DNA of 6,945 nt from NCBI GenBank assembly GCA_030043175.1, contig JASHYD010000935.1, positions 1 to 6,945 of the forward strand, in the 5' to 3' direction. Shown piece by piece: positions 1 through 5,331 of the stretch (position 1 is the first letter of the stretch; every line of letters begins with the position of its first letter). The translations under genes were made by a program, and so were the position numbers. The notes under the pieces were generated by a model. The model made no database searches and had not been told where the DNA came from. It was given only the letters and a program-made list of their open reading frames with translations. The stretch comes from Xanthobacteraceae bacterium. GTDB lineage: Bacteria > Pseudomonadota > Alphaproteobacteria > Rhizobiales > Xanthobacteraceae.

Positions 1-885
1 GTCGATGATCTGCGCAGGGCTGCCGACGAGGATCGGTCCCGTTGCCTTGACTCGGTTCTCATAGATGTCGCGCGGGATTTCGCCAGCGAGATCAGGGCGC
101 GGCGCATGTTCGCGGAGATAAGCACGGTAGTGAGGATAGAACTCGTCGACAGCAGTCTGCGAGTCCTTCGCAATATGGACATGTGTCGCGACGGCGACCT
201 TGCGCTTGCGAACGTCGTGACCTCGTTCGCCATGGCGCTGCCGGTAGGCAGCGATTTGATCCGCAAGCGTGGCTGGCGGACGGAAGATGTTTGCGAGACA
301 CAAGGGCAGCCCGAGGTCACCGGCCCGCAGCGCACTTTGCAGAGTGCCGCCAACGCCCAGCCAGATTGGGAGCGTGCCAAATGGCCGCGGCGATATCTCG
401 GAGTTGGCCAGCGGCGGGCGGAAGCAGCCCTGCCAAGTCACACGCTCGCTCTCGTCCAATGTCAGGAGGAGGTCGAGCTTTTCCGCGAAGATGGCATCAT
501 AGTCTGCAATATCCTGGCCGAAAAGCGCAAAGGACTCGATGAAAGCCCCTCGGCCCGCGATTATTTCGGTGCGGCCACCAGACAGGAGGTCCACTGTTGC
601 GAAGTCTTGAAAGACGCGGACCGGGTCGAGAGTCGAAAGGATCGTAACGGCGCTCGTGAGACGGATACGGCTCGTTCGGCTCGCGATCGCAGCCAGTATC
701 GCCGCTGGAGATGAAATCGGGAGATCCAGGCGATGGTGCTCGCCGACGCCAAATACATCGAGCCCGGCCTCGTCGGCGAGTTTTGCAGCAGCCAGGATCT
801 CAGCAAAACGCTGTGAGACGCTGATCACGCGGCCTGTGTTCGGATCGGGGGTGATGTCGCCGAAGGTGTAGGTGCCTAGTTCCAT
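1..885 (-). CDS. LLM-class flavin-dependent oxidoreductase (luciferase-like), C-terminus outside window
   Basis: The frame is open from an ATG at 885 to the window edge, giving 295 residues. Luciferase-like monooxygenases are usually about 340-350 residues, so roughly 50 C-terminal residues are missing. A GGAAG ribosome-binding site lies just upstream of the ATG. The family is recognised from an N-terminal strand (residues 1-10, MELGTYTFGD), the GVGEHHR motif at 46-52, the segment TSAVTILSTLDPVRVFQDFATVD at about 77-99 (split by eye, typical of the TIM-barrel core), LSGGRTEIIAGRG at 101-113, and PIWLGVGG at 173-180. The EHHR pattern resembles the LLM subgroup with unknown substrate modelled on structure 2I7G; this subgroup placement is from memory. 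Members use FMNH2 or F420 to oxidise small organic molecules in the cytoplasm; the substrate here cannot be read from the sequence. The gene stands alone and runs away from the rest of the window. Confidence 0.9.
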   Translation of the reverse strand, partial: MELGTYTFGDITPDPNTGRVISVSQRFAEILAAAKLADEAGLDVFGVGEHHRLDLPISSPAAILAAIASRTSRIRLTSAVTILSTLDPVRVFQDFATVDLLSGGRTEIIAGRGAFIESFALFGQDIADYDAIFAEKLDLLLTLDESERVTWQGCFRPPLANSEISPRPFGTLPIWLGVGGTLQSALRAGDLGLPLCLANIFRPPATLADQIAAYRQRHGERGHDVRKRKVAVATHVHIAKDSQTAVDEFYPHYRAYLREHAPRPDLAGEIPRDIYENRVKATGPILVGSPAQIID

Positions 886-1233
886 TTCGCTTCCGTATCA
901 ACCGGGATTTGCCCTCACAGCCACGATTGACCAGTCGGTCGATTGAATGCCAGCTCTCACGCTCCTCGTTCTGGTTTCCGAAATGTACCCCCGGACGCCT
1001 CTTCCCTGTCGCCCGGCTCTCCTCATGATCGGCGTGGAGCAGCGCAACTGCAAAGGTGCGTTCCTTAAGTTGAGTTGCCGAGGCAATGGGTGGAGGCGGA
1101 TATGTCGCCGATGGGATGCGCCGCGCGACGCCAGCGATCGCGAGACGCCTCTATTCTTCCCGCATTTGCCGCGCCAATCGGGATAATTTGCGCCGAGGGG
1201 TGCGCCATTTTGGGTGCGTGGTAATCTTAAGGC
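886..1233. other. Intergenic stretch without a recognisable gene
   Basis: Between the start of the LLM oxidoreductase and the higB remnant I see only the palindrome at 929-940. The open frames here have no ribosome-binding site of note and no protein motif I recognise. The long minus-strand frame over 898-1509 lies antisense to the toxin remnant and has low-complexity, arginine- and serine-rich content typical of a shadow frame. Confidence 0.6.
929..940. promoter_or_regulatory. Candidate TetR-type operator upstream of the LLM oxidoreductase
   Basis: GACC-AGTC-GGTC is a perfect 4-bp inverted repeat around a 4-base centre, with an extra T/A pair outside it after one mismatch. GACC-N4-GGTC half-sites are common in operators of TetR-family repressors that control flavin-dependent oxidoreductases. 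It lies 44 bases before the start codon at 885, a sensible repressor position. No tetR-like gene is visible in the window, and no convincing -35/-10 pair could be placed around it. The role is therefore inferred from symmetry and position only. Confidence 0.35.
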
Positions 1234-1560
1234 ATGAGGATCATTGCCCGGCGCACATTGCGAGAGTTCGTCAAGGTGCGAAGAGGCACCGAGACCATGC
1301 TGCGCTAAAGGCTGCCCTGGACGCATGGTTTGACGAAATGCAGAAGGCGCGCTGGTCCAGCGCAGCAGATGTGAAGCGCAGCTATGCAACAGGAAGCATC
1401 GTCTCGGGAGAACTGAGTTGTGTTCAACATTAAGGGGAACCCCCGTCGATTGGTCGTCGCTGTTGATTTCGAGAAGAGCATCATGTGGATCAAATGGATT
1501 GGGACGCACCTGAGACTACCACAAGATCGATGTGAAACAGGTTCAGCATGGCGACATTTC
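1234..1560 (+). pseudogene. higB: Degraded HigB-family (RelE-like) toxin gene with three frameshifts
   Basis: Three reading frames joined in order rebuild a HigB-type mRNA interferase of about 105-110 residues, close to the usual family size. Frame one starts at the ATG at 1234, behind AAGG, and reads MRIIARRTLREFVK before a TAA at 1306. The second frame carries AALKAALDAWFDEMQKARW and SAADVKRSYATGSIVSGE up to a TAA at 1431. The third, from about 1417, carries VVFNIKGN, RLVVAVDFEKSIMWIKWIGTH (21 residues; core is VAVDFEKS and WIGTH). The fourth, from about 1514, reads DYHKIDVKQVQHGD. One added base near 1287 restores the first junction; the others need similar small indels near 1414 and 1512. 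HigB toxins cleave mRNA on the ribosome and are held by a HigA antitoxin encoded just downstream. No helix-turn-helix HigA frame follows here. The gene is dead as read. Confidence 0.8.
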
Positions 1561-1866
1561 AACAAGACGGTCTAAACCCCACTGGGGTCCCGAGTCGACC
1601 AAAGGGAGGCGAGCGGGACTAAAGGCTGCTCTGTGTGCTCTCCGCAGCGCACGGTGTTGGGGTCCTTTTCTCTACGCAGCCTTTAACAAATTTGATCGGT
1701 GTTTTTGACATCCCAGCCGTCGATTGCTGGAGCCTGGGTCCCATGCAAACGGTCCCATCTGCCCCATTTGGATGCCGCAGTCACATTGTTGATGGGGTAA
1801 AACCTCACTCGCTGGTGAAGACCAACCACACTTGGTCGGTAGGCATGGGGATACCTTGCGGTGCTC
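1561..1866. other. Intergenic stretch; HigA antitoxin absent
   Basis: This is where a higA antitoxin would be expected, but no frame shows a helix-turn-helix or other HigA feature. A short frame from the ATG at 1548 runs to a stop after about 24 codons and is not recognisable. The region holds a small hairpin at 1576-1588 (ACCCC-ACT-GGGGT) and a 10-bp inverted repeat at 1620-1629 and 1676-1685. It also covers the space downstream of the dioxygenase stop at 1867, where no strong terminator is seen. Confidence 0.55.
1620..1685. repeat. 10-bp perfect inverted repeat, 46-base spacer
   Basis: TAAAGGCTGC at 1620-1629 is matched by its reverse complement GCAGCCTTTA at 1676-1685. There is no flanking target duplication that I can see and no transposase between the arms, so it is not identifiable as an insertion-sequence end. 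The left arm also repeats, in direct orientation, a segment inside the higB remnant (1305-1315). Confidence 0.5.
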
Positions 1867-2868
1867 CTACTCCACCGCCTCGAACCGATAATAATTCGAG
1901 AACCGCAGCAGCGGCTCATCAGACAGCGTGAACAGTTGGGCGTCCGAGATGGCGCGATGGTGGACCGCGTACCAGCCTGGCGACACCACCGTATCTCCGC
2001 GCCGCCAGGAGAAACGGCAGTCGCCAATCATAGTCTCACCCCTGCCTTCAATCACATGGAAGATGGTGTTGGCGGTAGAGCGATATCGCCGCGTCTTCGT
2101 GCCGGCCGCGAGCCGCTCCATCGACAACCCCATCGGTGGCATGTCGGGCGCGGCCAATGTGATGCGCGGACCGTGGAAGCCCTCTGGCTCGGCCTTCACT
2201 CCGTCGAGCCTGCGAGCAATGTCCTCGCGCGTGAAACGGAATGGTGAGGTCTGCACCACGCGCTCGACGTTCTCATGCTTCTGCGGATGCTCCTGGTAGA
2301 ACATCGGTTCGAGCAGATGTGTGAGCGGCACATCGAGCCCGTCGAACCAATATGCCGGTTGGTCGCCGTCATGGCCGTGGCCGTGCCAGCACCAACCGGG
2401 CGTAAGCACAACGTCGCCGGTTTCCATCGGCATCTTCTGGCCGTTGACGATAGAGTAAGACCCCCTTCCGTCAATTATCACACGCAGGGCATGCGACGAA
2501 TGCCGGTGCGAGGGAGCGCATTCGCCGGGCAGGATCATCTGATAAGCGCAAACCAGCGTGCGGGACGTTTCGAAATTGGTACCCGGCGCCGGGTTGCGCA
2601 TTACCAAATTGCGGCGCTCTGCCAACGACACGTCGATCAGCCGTCCGGCAGCATCTAGCCCGGCCTTGGCATTCTCGTAGGTCCAATGCGCAGGGACGAA
2701 CTCCGACCGCGGCTCGGCCCACAGGATCGGTTTCTTGCGGGGCACCCAACCAGGCGTGAAATTGAGACCGCCGGCCGCCTCGTAGAGGCTATCGAGCGTC
2801 GGGATGTCGCGGCCTGACAAGCTCGGCGCGACGGCGCCAAAGGCAGCGGTAACCACAGCAGCAGACAT
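1867..2868 (-). CDS. Bicupin ring-cleavage dioxygenase, gentisate/salicylate 1,2-dioxygenase type
   Basis: This 333-residue protein belongs to the gentisate 1,2-dioxygenase-like bicupins, usually about 340-370 residues. These cytoplasmic Fe(II) enzymes open the ring of gentisate and, in some members, salicylate or hydroxynaphthoate. The N-terminal cupin holds the metal motif HRHSSHALR (His121 and His123) and the third ligand in WHGHGHDGD (His162), followed by YWFDGLDVPL at 173-182, all at the spacing expected. The C-terminal cupin (about 260-322) lacks a histidine triad, as is normal for the family's non-catalytic half. The start at 2868 is supported by AAGGAGA about 9 bases upstream. Gentisate pathway partners (maleylpyruvate isomerase, fumarylpyruvate hydrolase) are not present, so the substrate is uncertain. 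The frame is intact, in contrast to the decayed DNA on both sides. Confidence 0.88.
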   Translation of the reverse strand: MSAAVVTAAFGAVAPSLSGRDIPTLDSLYEAAGGLNFTPGWVPRKKPILWAEPRSEFVPAHWTYENAKAGLDAAGRLIDVSLAERRNLVMRNPAPGTNFETSRTLVCAYQMILPGECAPSHRHSSHALRVIIDGRGSYSIVNGQKMPMETGDVVLTPGWCWHGHGHDGDQPAYWFDGLDVPLTHLLEPMFYQEHPQKHENVERVVQTSPFRFTREDIARRLDGVKAEPEGFHGPRITLAAPDMPPMGLSMERLAAGTKTRRYRSTANTIFHVIEGRGETMIGDCRFSWRRGDTVVSPGWYAVHHRAISDAQLFTLSDEPLLRFSNYYRFEAVE

Positions 2869-2882
2869 ACGGGTCTCCTTGG
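2860..2882 (-). promoter_or_regulatory. Ribosome-binding site fixing the dioxygenase start
   Basis: On the minus strand, CCAAGGAGACCCGT directly precedes the ATG at 2868. The AAGGAGA core is a near-ideal Shine-Dalgarno sequence at good spacing, and there is no competing upstream start, so the 2868 start is well supported. Confidence 0.8.
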
Positions 2883-2913
2883 TCAGCGCTTGAAATGGTG
2901 CATTACTTCCGGG

Positions 2914-2932
2914 CGAAGGCTTCGAGCCTTCG
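2914..2932. terminator. 7-bp hairpin between a decayed gene end and the dioxygenase
   Basis: CGAAGGC at 2914-2920 and GCCTTCG at 2926-2932 form a perfect stem around a 5-base loop. On the minus strand it lies 12 bases after the stop codon of the fragment ending at 2945 and about 45 bases before the dioxygenase start. No T-run follows, so it may be a weak terminator of the lost upstream gene or a structure in the dioxygenase leader. Confidence 0.4.
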
Positions 2933-2944
2933 GCCTCGGCAGAG

Positions 2945-3115
2945 CTAGATCATACCATAATTGACCTTTAGCAAAGTGGTTTCGAATCTGCCGGCCCCGC
3001 GGTCGTAAACCGTGATGCGGAGTTTGCGGATGTCGCCGAGCGTGCCGATCCAAGCATCACCCTTTGCCAGAGCGGCATGAGCACAAGGGTCGTCGAGCGT
3101 CCCGAGGGCAAGCGG
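2945..3115 (-). pseudogene. 3'-terminal fragment of an unrecognised gene
   Basis: Between an in-frame TAG at 3116-3118 and a TAG at 2945 the minus strand reads 57 codons that look like real protein: AALAKGDAWIGTLGDIRKL, then RITVYDRGAGRFETTLLKVN and YGMI at the end. The alternation of charged and hydrophobic residues suggests beta strands, and the hairpin at 2914-2932 sits just after the stop, as expected of a true gene end. No start codon with a ribosome-binding site is seen. From about 3086 upward the DNA is explained by a serine recombinase on the other strand, so the gene was probably cut there. I do not recognise the family. It could also be a chance open frame, but the composition argues against that. 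Confidence 0.4.
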
Positions 3116-3235
3116 CTATTCGACATGCTGCGCGCGGCCGGCACGCTCATCGTTCGCTGGGTTGACCACCTTCGGCATAACTACATCGACGTGGTGGACA
3201 CAATCCGAGAGTTCATGCGCCGCGGAGTCATCTTT
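3086..3235 (+). pseudogene. Internal fragment of a resolvase-type serine recombinase
   Basis: The plus strand reads VVERPEGKRLFDMLRAAGT, then LIVRWVDHLRHNYIDVVDTI and REFMRRGVIF. This matches the middle of the resolvase catalytic domain, where family members read PEGKRLFDML, then a WVDRLGRNY-like core and DTIREFMRRGV. The N-terminal part with the nucleophilic serine is missing and the match stops at about 3235, so only about 50 of roughly 190-200 residues remain. The core DRLGR motif, whose two arginines act in strand cleavage in gamma-delta resolvase, reads DHLRH here (codons 3167-3169 and 3176-3178). The fragment is therefore both truncated and mutated. It is a trace of a past mobile element or plasmid resolution module. 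Confidence 0.75.
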
Positions 3236-3367
3236 TGCGCGCGAACTCACGGCAGAGCAGTGCAATGGCTTGCTCGGGCTTGGTGACTTCGATGATAGCC
3301 CGATCGGGTGGTCCGTTGCCGCCAACATTGGTGGTCCCGTAGAGCGACCCGGAATTTCAACAATTAC

Positions 3368-3610
3368 CTACCGCGGCAATCCCGCTGCCCTCAATCCCTC
3401 GGAGTAACGGCTCCGACACTAGTCGCTCAGGAAACAACGATCTGGCGCGACGCTTGGTGAGCGTGAACCTGGTTCGATGGCGAGGTTCTCCCGCATGACG
3501 CTGACCGCCTTGTTCGTCTCCTCCTGTCTCGCTAGGCTTGCGGCGAGGAATCGAAGCGCTATCGCGAAACGGGAGTTTTGGAGGAGTGCGTTCTTCGTAC
3601 CATCCGCTCC
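3368..3610 (-). pseudogene. C-terminal remnant of a TPR / adenylate-cyclase-type protein, two frameshifts
   Basis: On the minus strand one frame reads RFAIALRFLAASLARQ then NKAVSVMRENLAIEPG, the pattern of the last TPR repeats in rhizobial adenylate/guanylate cyclases and related regulators (ALRFLAASLA..G..DEA......LEPG). A second frame continues FTLTKRRARSLFPERLVSEP, and a return to the first frame gives GLRAAGLPR followed by TAG at 3368, like the GLRxAGLPE ending of that family. One missing base near 3470 and one extra G near 3395 account for both shifts. No cyclase catalytic domain lies upstream; from about 3610 the DNA leads directly into the 5' region of the propeller gene. It is a non-functional gene end. 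The family call is from memory of the motif pattern and moderately sure. Confidence 0.6.
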
Positions 3611-3706
3611 GCGACTGGAAAAACACCGCAAGAAGTTCTCGATGGACTTGTATCATCCCGATCACGCTGCAGGCTCGCCTGTCGATTTTAGAAAGGGAGG
3701 TCGGAT

Positions 3707-4888
3707 ATGTGTGAGACCATAAGATATCGCACCATAACCGGGATATGGGGCGCGTTGCTGATCGTCGCCGCGATGTTCTATTCGCCGGCGGTGCTGGCAC
3801 AAACTGGTGTACCTAAGTATGAAGTCGATCCCTTTTGGCCCCAGCTTCCGAACAACTGGGTGGTCGGGCCGTTGGGAGGGACATGCGTCGATACTCGCGA
3901 TCATGTCTTCGTCTTGCACCGTCAGGAAGAGTTGACGGAGGCGGTGCTGACCGCAAGGGATCAGTTCGCTGGTGGCGCGGCTCGGATCAAGGCTCCTCCC
4001 GTGATGGAGTTCGACCCCGAAGGCAATTTGGTCAATTCCTGGGGGGACATGAAGGTTCTTGGCAACTACCTCCACGACTGTCAGGTGGATAAGGATGGTA
4101 ATTTGTGGATTGCGGCCGCGCGATCCGGGTTCGTGCAGAAATATTCGCGCGACGGGAAACTCCTGCTTCAAATTGGGAAATCGGGCGTATTCGATTCCTC
4201 CGATGGCACCGCGAAAGGGAAACCGCTTAATTCGGATGCGGCGCAGTTTTTTGGTCCATCGGCGGTTGATGTAGATCCAGCGAACGGCGACGTTTACGTC
4301 GCCGACGGTCATGGCGGCGGGAACTTCCGAATTGCAGTGTTGGATAAGAATGGCACGTTTCTCCGGCAGTTTCGGCTGCACCACACGGAGGCAGAAAAGA
4401 ATATCGCGGAGCTGCCGCATTGCATGAGGCTGTCTAATGACGGGCTCGTCTATGTATGCGACCGGCTGGCAAACCGGCTCCAGGCCTTCGACAAGATGGG
4501 GACCTTCATCAGAAACATCGATATCCCCTGGAAGGACTACACTGCTGAAAATGAAGACCTTCGAAAGTATTGCCACATGTTGTGGCGGACTTTTCCGCCT
4601 TGCAGCTTGCTGCAAAAGATCGGCCGGGGGACTTCGGCTGTTTCGGTGGAGTTTTCGTGCGACCAAAATCAGCGGTTCATCTACGTCGTCAATCAAAACC
4701 AGAGGGAAGTCGACATCTTGGATCACGCAACAGGCGTGGTCGTGTCAACGATCGGCAGCGGCACTGGGCTTTTCTTCCCAGGCCAGCTGTTTGATGCCAT
4801 TCGCGCCGCCGTGGATTCCAAGGGCAATGTCTATGTTGCGGAGGACGAAGGCCGCAGGCTCCAAAGATTCAAGGTTGTGGGTCCGTAA
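3707..4888 (+). CDS. Exported six-bladed beta-propeller (NHL-like) protein
   Basis: This intact 393-residue protein starts at the ATG at 3707, 6 bases after AGGGAGG. Residues 1-31 form a signal peptide: a basic start (RYR), a hydrophobic core (GALLIVAAMF) and a cleavage site after AVLA, so the mature chain begins at Gln32 and should be periplasmic or secreted. The rest is a propeller with recurring GN-L/V-Y/W blade ends: PEGNLVNSWG (105-113), DKDGNLWIA (128-136), ANGDVYVADG (192-201), NDGLVYVCD (244-252) and SKGNVYVAED (371-380). LHDCQVD (122-128) and LPHCMRL (236-242) resemble the zinc-binding blade starts of peptidyl-amidoglycolate lyase domains, but lyase activity is not established. Seven cysteines in the mature chain could form disulfides. 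It is convergent with the quinoprotein gene; the substrate or partner is unknown. Confidence 0.85.
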   Translation: MCETIRYRTITGIWGALLIVAAMFYSPAVLAQTGVPKYEVDPFWPQLPNNWVVGPLGGTCVDTRDHVFVLHRQEELTEAVLTARDQFAGGAARIKAPPVMEFDPEGNLVNSWGDMKVLGNYLHDCQVDKDGNLWIAAARSGFVQKYSRDGKLLLQIGKSGVFDSSDGTAKGKPLNSDAAQFFGPSAVDVDPANGDVYVADGHGGGNFRIAVLDKNGTFLRQFRLHHTEAEKNIAELPHCMRLSNDGLVYVCDRLANRLQAFDKMGTFIRNIDIPWKDYTAENEDLRKYCHMLWRTFPPCSLLQKIGRGTSAVSVEFSCDQNQRFIYVVNQNQREVDILDHATGVVVSTIGSGTGLFFPGQLFDAIRAAVDSKGNVYVAEDEGRRLQRFKVVGP

Positions 4889-5194
4889 CGCTCTGCGCTT
4901 TTTCGCAGACTGCGCTTGGGCTCTGCCGTTGGCAGCTCGGCGCGAGCCGCACTTTTTGAGTGGCGGCGCGGCCGCTTGGGAAGGTCTGCTGATCGGGGGG
5001 GCTGCTGTCAAATGGGTTCGCCGGCCATATGGGATTGCACTCGTCCCTTGCCAATCGCCCGCGCGCCGGGCACAACGGACGACGGCTAAGAAGAGGGTCG
5101 CAAACTCCTGTATCGATGGCACTCTCGTGCCCCGAGAGGAGCCTTCCACACATCAGAAGCTGACATCAGGTATCCTTTACCTATGAGTTGAGAA
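4889..5194. other. Intergenic stretch after the propeller gene
   Basis: No gene is seen here. The 6-bp hairpin TCTGCG-CTTTTT-CGCAGA at 4892-4909 begins 4 bases after the propeller stop and could slow polymerase, but its T-run is in the loop and not after the stem. A second small hairpin (GGCAC-TCTC-GTGCC) lies near 5119-5132. Both frames of any length are extensions of shadow frames from the propeller gene. Confidence 0.5.
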
Positions 5195-5220
5195 GAGAGA
5201 CCGTCTTGCGACGGTCTCTC
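5195..5220. terminator. Perfect 11-bp hairpin between convergent genes (likely bidirectional terminator)
   Basis: GAGAGACCGTC at 5195-5205 pairs fully with GACGGTCTCTC at 5210-5220 around a TTGC tetraloop. It lies 306 bases after the propeller stop on one side and 111 bases after the quinoprotein stop on the other, so it can serve both transcripts. Neither side has a strong T-run: CAAATCAGG follows on the plus strand, and TTCTCAAC on the minus strand. Termination in both directions is likely but not certain; the hairpin could also act as a 3'-end stabiliser. Confidence 0.75.
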
Positions 5221-5331
5221 CAAATCAGGAATGGATCAAGCAGTTGGAGACCGTGGAGCCTTCAGCAGCCAGGACCGGCGTTGCAGTGATGGCAATCTCG
5301 CGCCGCAATGGTTGGTCTTGAATCTCGAAGC

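Noticed and set aside
106..714. A 202-codon plus-strand frame at the left end
   Set aside because: It is antisense to the LLM oxidoreductase, which has family motifs throughout.
898..1509. A 203-codon minus-strand frame across the higB remnant
   Set aside because: It is antisense to sequence that reads as HigB on the plus strand, has arginine- and serine-rich low-information content and no good ribosome-binding site.
1548..1622. A short frame after higB as a candidate HigA antitoxin start (MATFQQDGLNPTG)
   Set aside because: It stops after about 24 codons and has no helix-turn-helix features.
3662..4726. A 354-codon open frame on the minus strand opposite the propeller gene
   Set aside because: It lies almost entirely antisense to a gene with a signal peptide, ribosome-binding site and clear propeller repeats. 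Its own translation has no recognisable motif, so it is a shadow frame of GC-rich coding DNA.
4892..4909. Hairpin right after the propeller stop as its intrinsic terminator
   Set aside because: The stem is only 6 bp and the T-run is in the loop, not downstream. The 11-bp hairpin at 5195-5220 is the better candidate.
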